Assembly: GCF_000024845.1 (NCBI RefSeq)
Contig: NC_013501.1
Location: forward strand, 1,554,001 to 1,618,000
Origin: Rhodothermus marinus DSM 4252
GTDB taxonomy: Bacteria; Bacteroidota; Rhodothermia; Rhodothermales; Rhodothermaceae
Length of the DNA: 64,000 nt
Reading direction: 5' to 3'
Shown in pieces: positions 7,496-15,367 of the stretch (position 1 is the first letter of the stretch; each line of letters opens with the position of its first letter). The notes below the pieces were generated by a model. That model made no database searches and was not told where the DNA came from. It saw only the letters and a list, made by a program, of their open reading frames with translations. The position numbers and the translations under genes were made by a program.

Positions 7496-8539
7496 ATGGC
7501 ACAGCGCATTCGTCCCAAAAAGAAAGATAAGGTCACCATCTACGACGTCGCCCGGGAAGCCGGTGTTGCCATCTCGACGGTCTCCCGCGTGTTGAACAAC
7601 TCCAGCGACGTCTCGGAAGAAACGCGGCAACGCGTTCTTCGGGCCATCGAGAAGCTTCAGTTTCGCCCGGATCGAACCGCCCGCACGCTGGCTCAGAAGA
7701 AAACGCGCGTGCTGGCCGTGGCCGTCACGTCGTTCACGACGCCTTTCCACAACGAAATCCTCAAAGGCGTCCGCACGGCCATGGAAAACGTGGACGCCGA
7801 CCTGCTGTTGAGCGACCTGGGTTCGAAGTATCCCCAGCAGAAGCTGCTCAACTTCCTGCGGCGTGGCGCGGTCGACGGTCTTCTCGTGATCGGGTTGCCC
7901 GCTGACGAAAAGCTTACGCTGGAACTCCGAGCCCTTCATGCACCCGTGGTCATGGTGGGCTACCATCACACCGACTTCGACTGCTTCTACTGGGACGACC
8001 GCGTAGGCGCCCGAAAGGCCGTCGAACACCTGATCGCCTGCGGTCATCGTCGCATTGGCATGATCCGTTCGCATACGGAGGGTAGCCTGCAGCTCGATCG
8101 CATTGCCGGCTACCGGGAGGCGCTGGAGGCGGCCGGGATTCCGTTCGATCCCGAGCTGGTACGTGCCGGCAAAACCGAAAAGCATGCGGGCTTCAGCGAG
8201 GAGGCCGGCTACGAGGCCATGCAGGATCTCTTGAAAATTGAGCCCCGGGTGACGGCCGTCTTTGCCAGCAGCGACGTGCAGGCGATCGGGGCCTGGAAGG
8301 CGCTGCGCGAGGCCGGCCTGCGCGTGCCCGAGGACGTGGCACTTGTGGGCTACGACGATATTAAAATCAGCGAGTACATCGGCCTCTCCAGCGTCTCCCA
8401 GAACATGCATGCGGTGGGCCGCGAGGCGACGCGCCTGCTGGTGGAACGCGTCGAAGGGAAGCGGCAGGATCCGCCGCTGGAAGTGCTGGTAGTGCCACAG
8501 CTCAAGATCCGTTACTCGAGCGACTGCGGACGTGCCTGA
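7496..8539 (+). CDS. LacI-family transcriptional regulator
   Basis: 347 residues from the ATG at 7496; a longer frame exists upstream but lacks family similarity. The N-terminal helix-turn-helix is canonical (TIYDVAREAGVAISTVSRVLNN, residues ~13-34), followed by the hinge helix (RTARTLAQKKTR). The rest is a periplasmic-binding-protein-like sensor core, with AVFASSDVQAIGAWKALRE and VPEDVALVGYDDI as typical blocks. The ligand is probably a sugar or nucleotide; the overlap with purC suggests purines could be considered, but nothing in the sequence decides this. The IS1595 insertion 75 bp upstream probably separates it from its original promoter region. Confidence 0.9.
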   Translation: MAQRIRPKKKDKVTIYDVAREAGVAISTVSRVLNNSSDVSEETRQRVLRAIEKLQFRPDRTARTLAQKKTRVLAVAVTSFTTPFHNEILKGVRTAMENVDADLLLSDLGSKYPQQKLLNFLRRGAVDGLLVIGLPADEKLTLELRALHAPVVMVGYHHTDFDCFYWDDRVGARKAVEHLIACGHRRIGMIRSHTEGSLQLDRIAGYREALEAAGIPFDPELVRAGKTEKHAGFSEEAGYEAMQDLLKIEPRVTAVFASSDVQAIGAWKALREAGLRVPEDVALVGYDDIKISEYIGLSSVSQNMHAVGREATRLLVERVEGKRQDPPLEVLVVPQLKIRYSSDCGRA

Positions 8540-8543
8540 GAAA

Positions 8544-9530
8544 ATGGTTTCGGAATCCCTGATTCGCGCACAACTGGACTGGACGATCCGGGAGACGAAT
8601 CTCCGGGAGCTGGGCACGCCCTATCGGGGCAAGGTGCGCGACGTCTACACGGTGGACGGTCACCTGGTGATTGTCACAACCGACCGCATCTCGGCCTTTG
8701 ATCATATTCTGCGCCAGACCATCCCGTTCAAAGGGCAGGTGCTGAACCAGCTGGCCGCATACTTTTTCCGCCACACGGCCGATCTGGTCCCCAACCATGT
8801 GGAGGCGGTGCCAGACCCGAACGTGACGGTAGCCCGACGGTGCCGCCCGATTCCCATCGAATTCGTGGTGCGGGGCTATCTGGCCGGACATGCCTGGCGC
8901 GTCTATCGGAGCGGCCGCCGGGAACTCTGCGGCAAAAAACTCCCGGAAGGGCTTGTGCAGAATGCCCGCCTTCCCGAGCCGATCCTGACGCCGGCCACCA
9001 AGGCGAAAGAGGGACACGACGAAGACATCAGCCGCGAGGAGATCATCGCGCGGGGCCTGCTGGACGCAGAGACGTTCGATCGCATCGAGGTCATGACACT
9101 GGCGCTCTACCGACGCGGTGCCGAAATGGCCGCACGACGGGGACTGATTCTCGTCGATACGAAGTACGAGTTCGGGATTGACGACGAAGGCATGATCCGC
9201 CTGATCGACGAGGTCCACACGCCGGATTCGTCCCGGTATTTCTATGCGGACGAGTACGAAGAGCGGTTGCGCAAAGGACTCCCGCAGCGGCAGCTCTCCA
9301 AGGAGTTCGTGCGTGAGTGGCTGATGGAGCACGGTTTCATGGGCCAGCCGGGCCAGCAGTTGCCCGATCTCCCGGACGATGTGCGCGTGGAGATTGCCCG
9401 CCGCTATATCGAGGTCTACGAGCAGCTGACCGGCGAACCGTTTCAGCCCGACACGCACCCCGATCCGGAGCAGCGCATCCGGGAGAACCTGGCCGCCCTC
9501 CCCCTGCTCCAGGCTCAGCTCAGCCGGTAG
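8544..9530 (+). CDS. purC: Phosphoribosylaminoimidazole-succinocarboxamide synthase
   Basis: SAICAR synthetase of de novo purine synthesis, joining CAIR and aspartate with ATP. About 328 residues from the ATG at 8544; GTG 8532 is an alternative overlapping the LacI stop. Family blocks include YRGKVRDVY (~16), TTDRISAFDHIL (~34), PIEFVVRGYLAG (~93), EGHDEDIS (~139) and DTKYEFGID (~190). It is the longer, yeast-like form. It follows the LacI-type gene by 4 bp and so is very probably co-transcribed. Its 3' end overlaps the convergent nitrilase gene by 16 bp. Confidence 0.95.
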   Translation: MVSESLIRAQLDWTIRETNLRELGTPYRGKVRDVYTVDGHLVIVTTDRISAFDHILRQTIPFKGQVLNQLAAYFFRHTADLVPNHVEAVPDPNVTVARRCRPIPIEFVVRGYLAGHAWRVYRSGRRELCGKKLPEGLVQNARLPEPILTPATKAKEGHDEDISREEIIARGLLDAETFDRIEVMTLALYRRGAEMAARRGLILVDTKYEFGIDDEGMIRLIDEVHTPDSSRYFYADEYEERLRKGLPQRQLSKEFVREWLMEHGFMGQPGQQLPDLPDDVRVEIARRYIEVYEQLTGEPFQPDTHPDPEQRIRENLAALPLLQAQLSR

Positions 9531-10321
9531 CAGTCCGGCCGTCGATCTTCGAACAGGTCGTTATGGGGCGTAATGCGCCGGTTGCGCGCCTCCCGAGGTG
9601 TGATTTCGGCGATGCCTACCTGATCCCCTTCAGGCGGGGCCTCCTGAAGCACTCGACCGGCCGGATCACAGATCAGGCTGCGCCCGATGAAGCGAAGCGT
9701 CTCCCGACCGTTGGACTCAACGCCGTAGCGGTTGGCCGTGATCGTAAACACATGGTTTTCCAGCGCCCGGATGGGCATGGCGCGAGGGCAGTCCGGACGT
9801 ACCAGATTGGACGGATGCGCGATCACGTCGGCGCCCTGAAGCGCCAGCGTGCGGGCCGCCTCCGGAAAATACCAGTCGAAACAGATCATGACACCCAGCC
9901 GGTAGAGCTGGCCATTCCGATCGGCCACCTCGAACACCTGAAACCCCAGGTTGCCCGGGCTGAAATGCAGCTTTTCTTCGTAGAAGAGATGCACTTTGCG
10001 ATAGCGGCCGATCAGGCCTTCGGGCCCCACCGCGACCGCGCTGTTGTAAAATCGATCGCCGTCGCGCTCGGGCAGGCCGCCGACCATGACGGTGCCCGTC
10101 TTCCGGCACCACTCGATCATCCACTGCGTGGTAGGTCCCTCCGGGATAGGCTCGGCAACGGCTACCAGATCTTCGTGTGATCTGAAGAAATAACCGCTGG
10201 CGAACAGTTCCGGCAGCACGATCAGGTCGGCCTCTATGCCTTCAAGCAGTGCTTCAACCTGCTTCAGGTTCTGCGTGATTTGAAGATAGGCCGGATTGTA
10301 CTGCACGTAAGCAACCTGCAT
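9515..10321 (-). CDS. Carbon-nitrogen hydrolase (nitrilase superfamily)
   Basis: 268 residues covering a single nitrilase fold. The catalytic triad is visible: Glu in LPELFASGY (~38), Lys in RKVHLFYEEK (~109) and Cys in MICFDWYFPE (~147). Such enzymes hydrolyse amides such as N-carbamoylputrescine or omega-amides. The RKVHLF/CFDWYFPEAAR pattern is common among uncharacterised 'predicted amidohydrolases', so no substrate is claimed. It is the last gene of a leftward run with lolC/E, moaD and moaE, 4 bp after moaE. Confidence 0.85.
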   Translation of the reverse strand: MQVAYVQYNPAYLQITQNLKQVEALLEGIEADLIVLPELFASGYFFRSHEDLVAVAEPIPEGPTTQWMIEWCRKTGTVMVGGLPERDGDRFYNSAVAVGPEGLIGRYRKVHLFYEEKLHFSPGNLGFQVFEVADRNGQLYRLGVMICFDWYFPEAARTLALQGADVIAHPSNLVRPDCPRAMPIRALENHVFTITANRYGVESNGRETLRFIGRSLICDPAGRVLQEAPPEGDQVGIAEITPREARNRRITPHNDLFEDRRPDCYRLS

Positions 10322-10325
10322 GATT

Positions 10326-10781
10326 TCAGCGCGACTTCGATTCAGGGATGCCTTCCTCGACCCACACGTTCTGACCGTCCGAGAGCGTTTCGCGCTTCCA
10401 GATAGGCACCTGGCGCTTGAGCGTGTCGATCAGAAAACGGCAGGCCTCGAATGCTTCGGCCCGGTGCGGGGTGGCCACGCCCACCAGTACACTGATCTCG
10501 CCGGCCGGTACGTCGTCCAGTCGGTGCCACAGGCAGAGCCGACGGACGGGCCAGCGGCGGAGCGCTTCGTCCGAGAGTCGTCCCATCTCGGCCAGCGCCA
10601 TGGGCTCATAGGCTTCGTAGAACAGCGAGAGCGTCTCCCGGTCGTCGGTCCAGCGGCGCGTGGTGCCCAGAAACAGCGCCAGACCGCCCGCCTCAGGCGT
10701 CTGAAGAAACGAGACCGCTTCTGCGACCGGCAACGGCTCGTGCATCAGTCGTAGCCAGACCGTAGGTGAGCGAAATTCCAT
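10326..10781 (-). CDS. moaE: Molybdopterin synthase catalytic subunit MoaE
   Basis: 151 residues from the ATG at 10781; an upstream GTG at 10823 would overlap moaD and lacks family similarity. MoaE inserts the dithiolene sulfurs, carried on MoaD, into cyclic pyranopterin monophosphate. Family signatures are GGLALFLGTTRRW (~33), YEAYEPMALAEM (~54), a HRLDDVPAGEISVLVGVATPHR block (~86) and a C-terminal LKRQVPIWKRE with the active-site lysines. It lies directly downstream of moaD. Confidence 0.92.
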   Translation of the reverse strand: MEFRSPTVWLRLMHEPLPVAEAVSFLQTPEAGGLALFLGTTRRWTDDRETLSLFYEAYEPMALAEMGRLSDEALRRWPVRRLCLWHRLDDVPAGEISVLVGVATPHRAEAFEACRFLIDTLKRQVPIWKRETLSDGQNVWVEEGIPESKSR

Positions 10782-10812
10782 AGCGATCCTGCTTTTCTGA
10801 AGGTTGCACAAC

Positions 10813-11076
10813 TCAGCCTCCACTGACCGGTGTGATCAGGGCAATTTCGTCGTTTTCATGGAGTTCAACGGATTCCGGGACGTACTCCTGGTTGACGGCC
10901 AGGCGAACCACCGGCCGATAAGCGGCGATGGCCGGATACTGTGCGGCCAGTTGGTCCAGTAGCCGACTCCCGGTAGCCGGGGCCGGAACGAACACTTCCA
11001 GTTCACTGCTTCCCAGGCGCTCCCGTAGCGTGCTGAAAAGCAGGACCCGAAGGCGAACCTGTGGCGCGTCGCTCAT
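10813..11076 (-). CDS. moaD: Molybdopterin synthase sulfur-carrier subunit MoaD
   Basis: 87 residues with a ubiquitin-like ThiS/MoaD fold, ending in the required Gly-Gly (TPVSGG) that is adenylated and thiocarboxylated. The block HENDEIALITPVSGG is typical. It precedes moaE and follows the lolC/E-type gene by 7 bp, so the three are probably one transcript. Confidence 0.9.
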   Translation of the reverse strand: MSDAPQVRLRVLLFSTLRERLGSSELEVFVPAPATGSRLLDQLAAQYPAIAAYRPVVRLAVNQEYVPESVELHENDEIALITPVSGG

Positions 11077-11083
11077 GGCCTGT

Positions 11084-12328
11084 TCAGTGAAAACGAATCA
11101 CCTGAATCGGGTTCATGCGGGCGGCAATGCGGGCCGGTATCAGCGAGGCCAGTCCACAGAGCCCCACCGTCACGACGGCAACCAGGATAAAATCTACGGT
11201 CTGCAGGGCGATCGGTGCCGTTCGCATGTAGTAGGCCTCGGCAGGCAGTGGAATGATTCCGAACTTTTGCTGCAGGAGCGCCAGACTGAGCGCCAGGAGT
11301 TCGCCCAGGGCGGTTCCGACCAGTCCGGTCAGCAGACCCAGGATCAGGTACATTCGCTGAAGCCTTCGCCGAGATGCCCCCATGCTGGCCAGAATGCCGA
11401 TTTCGCGGGCTTTCTCCAGAATGACCATGAGCAGGGTAGCCAGCATGTTGAAGGCGGCGACGATGATAATGATACTGATAACCAGCGGAATGATGCTTTC
11501 CTGCAGGCGAACCCAGGCGAAAAGATTGCGAAATACTTCATAGATGGTGCGGGCGATGACGGGCAGGCCAAAGTGGTCCTCGATCTGTCGGGCAATGTGC
11601 AGCGCGTCCTGCACGTTCTGTAGCGTGAGGTCAAAGCGGGTCACTTCGTCGGGACCGTATTCCAGCAGGGCACGGGCGGCGTCCAGAGAAGTAAAGACGT
11701 AGAGCTGGTCAAAGTCGGCCAGGAGCGTCTCGTACAGGCCGGCCACGTAGAACTGGCGTACGCGCACGCGGGGACGGACCGAGGACGGTAGCCGACGCAT
11801 AGAAAAAAGCGTGACGAGATCGCCAACCTTGAGGCCGAGCTGTTCGGCGAGCTGGCGTCCGATAATCAGTCCGGGACGTCCGAGACTGTCAGGTGTAAAT
11901 CGTGCCGTGCCGGCCACCAGGTGCTGTTGCAGGTATTCCGGGAGCGTCGGACTACCCCACAGAGCGACACCGTCCACTTCGCGGCGCCCCCGTCGGATCA
12001 GGACGAACTCTTGGATGACCGGGCGGACGGAGACCACGCCGGGCATGTGCTGCAGGGCGGTTTCCATCCAGGCGGCGTCCGAAAGCGGCGCATCACGAAG
12101 ATTTTCTACCTGGATGTGCGCGCCGAAACCGGTGATCTTGGCTTCGATCTCCCGACTGAAGCCGTGCACGATGGACAGCGCCAGCAGCAGCGCGGCGACG
12201 CCAACGGTCACTCCACCGATGGCAATGTAAGTGATAAAGCGAAGAAACCGGCGACCCTCCTCGCGTCCCTGCGCCCCGCGCAGGTAGCGCAGCGCGACAA
12301 AAAGCTCGAAATACAGGCGTCGGAGCAC
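11084..12328 (-). CDS. LolC/LolE-type lipoprotein-release ABC transporter permease
   Basis: 414 residues. One N-terminal transmembrane helix (~33-55, TYIAIGGVTVGVAALLLALS), a large periplasmic MacB/LolE-like domain (~60-270), then three C-terminal helices (~280-400) with the FtsX signature EKAREIGILASMGASRRR and the terminal IPARIAARMNPIQVIR. It should release lipoproteins from the inner membrane together with an ATPase that is not in this window. It is the first gene of the leftward run that continues into moaDE. Confidence 0.88.
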   Translation of the reverse strand: MLRRLYFELFVALRYLRGAQGREEGRRFLRFITYIAIGGVTVGVAALLLALSIVHGFSREIEAKITGFGAHIQVENLRDAPLSDAAWMETALQHMPGVVSVRPVIQEFVLIRRGRREVDGVALWGSPTLPEYLQQHLVAGTARFTPDSLGRPGLIIGRQLAEQLGLKVGDLVTLFSMRRLPSSVRPRVRVRQFYVAGLYETLLADFDQLYVFTSLDAARALLEYGPDEVTRFDLTLQNVQDALHIARQIEDHFGLPVIARTIYEVFRNLFAWVRLQESIIPLVISIIIIVAAFNMLATLLMVILEKAREIGILASMGASRRRLQRMYLILGLLTGLVGTALGELLALSLALLQQKFGIIPLPAEAYYMRTAPIALQTVDFILVAVVTVGLCGLASLIPARIAARMNPIQVIRFH

Positions 12329-12401
12329 GGCTTTTTCCGTTGGCGACCAGAGATCCGGCGAAACTTATGCAATCGCCCCGGATATGTCTTTTGCTTCATA
12401 A

Positions 12402-13190
12402 ATGATCCACGATCCTGCTGTGACGGACGTACGCGAGCAACTTCGGAAGCTGGTGCGAGAGGTGCGCCATCGGGCCTATGTGCCGTATTCGAAACGTCCG
12501 GAAGCCGTGGTGCTGTTGCTTTCGGACGGCTCCTGGATTCCGGGGGTGCGCGTCGAAAGCGCGTCGTTTTCGCTGACGATTCCACCGCTGCAAAATGCCT
12601 GGACGACCGCCGTGGCGCTGGGTCGTCGCGATGTGGTGGCTGTGGTCTTCTCAGAGCCACCAGATGCGGGAACGCGGGCTTTTTTGGAGGGGCTGGAATT
12701 ATCGCTAATGGGCGTATCGGCGGATCTTTTTGTGCTTCGATCTGCTGAGCTGGCGGTACCTTGCGAGCCGCTTGCCCCTTTTCTTGATCAGATGCCCGAT
12801 GAACCGCCCGAGGGTATTCAACTGGCCCGTGAGGTTGCTACTCGTGCGCTGGCGCCGTACTCACGGTTTCCGGTGGGTTGTCTGCTCCAGCTTGAGGATG
12901 GTCGTTGTATTCCGGGCGTCAACGTCGAGCATCCGGACTGGACACGAACGCTCTGTGCCGAACGCAATGCGCTGGGTACGGCCGTTAGCTACGGAATAGC
13001 GCCGTCAACCTGGCGAGCGTTGTTTCTGTCGTGTGTGAACGACGTCCGGGGTACGCCCTGTGGTGCCTGTCGACAACTGCTGGCCGAACACCGTTCGGAT
13101 CTGTCGGTGTGGATGGATCGAGGATCGAAGAATCCTCCTGAGCATATGAGGGTTGATCTTTTACTTCCTGGTTTTTTTGTATTGCAATAA
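12402..13190 (+). CDS. cdd: Two-domain cytidine deaminase
   Basis: 262 residues made of two CDA-like halves. The C-terminal half (~140-262) is the catalytic one: LAPYSRFPVG, then CAERNAL with the Cys-Ala-Glu centre (~189), and PCGACRQLL with the two remaining zinc cysteines (~222). The N-terminal half (~10-120) keeps the fold signature YVPYSKRPEAVVLLLSDG but has no Cys-Ala-Glu or PCxxC and must be inactive. In the E. coli dimeric type the active domain comes first, so the order here is reversed. The enzyme salvages cytidine/deoxycytidine to uridine/deoxyuridine. It is divergent from lolC/E, and its stop is 12 bp before the vWA gene. Confidence 0.85.
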   Translation: MIHDPAVTDVREQLRKLVREVRHRAYVPYSKRPEAVVLLLSDGSWIPGVRVESASFSLTIPPLQNAWTTAVALGRRDVVAVVFSEPPDAGTRAFLEGLELSLMGVSADLFVLRSAELAVPCEPLAPFLDQMPDEPPEGIQLAREVATRALAPYSRFPVGCLLQLEDGRCIPGVNVEHPDWTRTLCAERNALGTAVSYGIAPSTWRALFLSCVNDVRGTPCGACRQLLAEHRSDLSVWMDRGSKNPPEHMRVDLLLPGFFVLQ

Positions 13191-13194
13191 CAGC
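13182..13194 (+). repeat. TTGCAATAAC-type motif (degenerate copy)
   Basis: TTGCAATAACAGC, two mismatches to the recurring 13-mer TTGCAATAACGGA. It overlaps the cytidine deaminase stop codon. Confidence 0.4.
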
Positions 13195-13202
13195 AATTGC
13201 GC

Positions 13203-15341
13203 ATGCTGCAGCTCGCCTGGCCGCCCTTCCTGTACGTTCTTCTGCTGAGCCTGACGGTCGCATTCGCCGTCTGGACCTACCGCCGCACGCATGCCCTGAC
13301 CCGACGCCAGCGTCTGCTGCTGACACTGCTCCGGAGCACCACCCTGGGCCTCGTGCTTACGCTGCTGGCCGATCCCCTGCTGGTACGTACCGAGCGACGG
13401 CAGACTCCGCCCGAACTGGCCCTTCTGATCGACGATAGTGCCAGTATGCCGCTGGCCGCCCGCGACAGCAGCCAGCAACTGGCCCAACGCCTGCAACAAA
13501 CCCTCCCGTGGGATGCGTTGCAAAAGACCCACCTGCACTCCTACGGCTTTGGCGCAACGCTCTTTCCACTTCCCGAAAAGCCCCGCCTGCTGGCGGATTC
13601 GCTTTGGTTTCGACGTACCCGCACCGACCTGAATCAGGCCATTCTCGAAGTCCAGCAACGCCATCCCCATCTTCGAGCCATCGTATTGATCTCCGACGGT
13701 CAGTTCAACACCGGTCCGTCACCCCTGTACAGCGCCGAACGCCTGGGCATCCCGATTTTCACCGTGGCCGTGGGCGATACTGCACGCCCGCGCGACATCT
13801 GGATCGACCGTATCGAAACCAACACGCTGGCCTACACGCGGACGCGCCTCCCCGTCACAGCACACCTGCAGGCCCGGGGCTTCGCCGGCGCGGAAGTAAC
13901 GATCAGGCTGGAAGTGGACGGCCGCGAAATCGAACGCCAGCGACACACCTTCAGCGCTCAGGAAGAGCGGGCGACCGTCACCTTCACCTACGAACCACAG
14001 CAGCCGGGTCTGCATCGGCTGCGCGTGTATGTGGATCCGGCTGCTGGGGAGTTTCTGGATAGCAATAACGGAGAAAGCGCCGTCGTTCGCGTGCTCGAAC
14101 GCCGCCGCCGCATCCTGCTGCTCGGCGCCGCCCCCGAACCCGATCTGGCCAACCTCCAGCGGCTCCTCGCTCAGAACGCCGACCTGGAGGTAACCACACG
14201 CGTGCAGCGCGACGACCGACGCTTCTACGGCGGTCCGCTTCCAGACTCACTCGAAGCCTTCGATCTAATCATCCTGGCCGGCTATCCTGGACGCGAAGCC
14301 AGCACGACCGACCTGGAGCGTATCGCGGCCGCCGCCGAGCGCGTCCCGCTCCTCTTTCTGCTCAGCCCCCAGACGGATCTCCGTCGCCTGAGCGCCCTGG
14401 CCGAGGTACTTCCGGCCCGCCCCGATCAGATTCTTCCCGGCTACGTTGACGTGGCCTTCCAGCTTCGCCCGGAAGCTCGCACGCATGCCGTCTTTGATCT
14501 TCCCGGTGGCATCCCCGACGCACTGGAACAGCTTCCTCCGCTTCGCACCACACTTTCCACCTGGACGGTGGCCCCGGACGCGCGTCTGCTGGCCGTCGCC
14601 CGGTCGACCGACGGCGCCTCCCCTACCCCGTTGCTCGTCGTTCAGGAACGGGGCGGGCATCGCCGCGCCGCGCTCCTGGGCAGCGGCACCTGGCGCTGGA
14701 GCAGCCTGCCCGATGCGTTCGACGAGCTGCGAACCTTCTGGGAGACGCTGCTGAACAATCTGATGCAATGGCTGACCGCGCCGAGCGAAAACCAGCAGGT
14801 GCGCATCCGCCCGGAACGCGACACGTTTGGCGAAGACGAACCGGTTCGACTCCTGGGCGAAGTGTACGACGAACGCCTGGCCCCCGTCGACGACGCGACG
14901 GTTACCGTCGACGTGTGGGACGCCGACAGCACCCGCTATCCGTTCCGTATGGAATCGACCGGCAACGGCCGCTATCGCCTGGAAATCGATAACCTGCCCC
15001 AGGGCCTCTACCGCTACCGGGGCGAAGCACGGCGCGGAACGGAACTACTCGGCCGCGACAGCGGCTACTTTGCCGTCGGTGCCACCACGCTTGAGTACAA
15101 AACCCCCTGGGCCGACTGGAACCTGCTTCGACAGCTTGCCGGCCGCACCGGTGGACGCTTCCTGACCCTTTCGGAAGCCTCGACGCTGGCAACGACGCTC
15201 CAGCAGGCCGGCTTGCTTACGCCATCGGAGACGCTCGTACAGGCAGAGTGGCGCCCGCGGATGACGTGGCCGCCGCTTGCGCTGATTATTTTGCTCCTTA
15301 CGATCGAGTGGGTTCTTCGCAAACGTTTCGGGGTTGTTTAG
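13203..15341 (+). CDS. Membrane-anchored von Willebrand A-domain protein
   Basis: About 712 residues from the ATG at 13203 (TTG 13197 is also possible). Two N-terminal transmembrane helices (~8-27 and ~40-58), a vWA-like domain opening with the MIDAS motif DDSASM (~77), then beta-sandwich modules (PVTAHLQARGF ... GLHRLRVYVD), a glutaminase-like/DUF4159-type middle (~300-500), another Ig-like module, and a final transmembrane helix (LALIILLLTIEWVLRKRF). The architecture is that of BatA/BatB-neighbour proteins of Bacteroidota. The precise function is unknown. The 13-mer family motif occurs just before it, inside it (14060) and just after it. Confidence 0.75.
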   Translation: MLQLAWPPFLYVLLLSLTVAFAVWTYRRTHALTRRQRLLLTLLRSTTLGLVLTLLADPLLVRTERRQTPPELALLIDDSASMPLAARDSSQQLAQRLQQTLPWDALQKTHLHSYGFGATLFPLPEKPRLLADSLWFRRTRTDLNQAILEVQQRHPHLRAIVLISDGQFNTGPSPLYSAERLGIPIFTVAVGDTARPRDIWIDRIETNTLAYTRTRLPVTAHLQARGFAGAEVTIRLEVDGREIERQRHTFSAQEERATVTFTYEPQQPGLHRLRVYVDPAAGEFLDSNNGESAVVRVLERRRRILLLGAAPEPDLANLQRLLAQNADLEVTTRVQRDDRRFYGGPLPDSLEAFDLIILAGYPGREASTTDLERIAAAAERVPLLFLLSPQTDLRRLSALAEVLPARPDQILPGYVDVAFQLRPEARTHAVFDLPGGIPDALEQLPPLRTTLSTWTVAPDARLLAVARSTDGASPTPLLVVQERGGHRRAALLGSGTWRWSSLPDAFDELRTFWETLLNNLMQWLTAPSENQQVRIRPERDTFGEDEPVRLLGEVYDERLAPVDDATVTVDVWDADSTRYPFRMESTGNGRYRLEIDNLPQGLYRYRGEARRGTELLGRDSGYFAVGATTLEYKTPWADWNLLRQLAGRTGGRFLTLSEASTLATTLQQAGLLTPSETLVQAEWRPRMTWPPLALIILLLTIEWVLRKRFGVV
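14060..14072 (+). repeat. TTGCAATAACGGA motif (one mismatch)
   Basis: TAGCAATAACGGA within the vWA gene, encoding part of DSNNGES. Confidence 0.45.
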
Positions 15342-15343
15342 CG

Positions 15344-15356
15344 TTGCAATAACGGA
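15344..15356 (+). repeat. TTGCAATAACGGA motif (exact)
   Basis: Exact 13-mer in the 26-bp gap between the vWA gene and the lamin-tail gene. Other exact copies are at 22486 and 47998, all on the + strand. Confidence 0.6.
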
Positions 15357-15367
15357 TCTCGGCGGCC

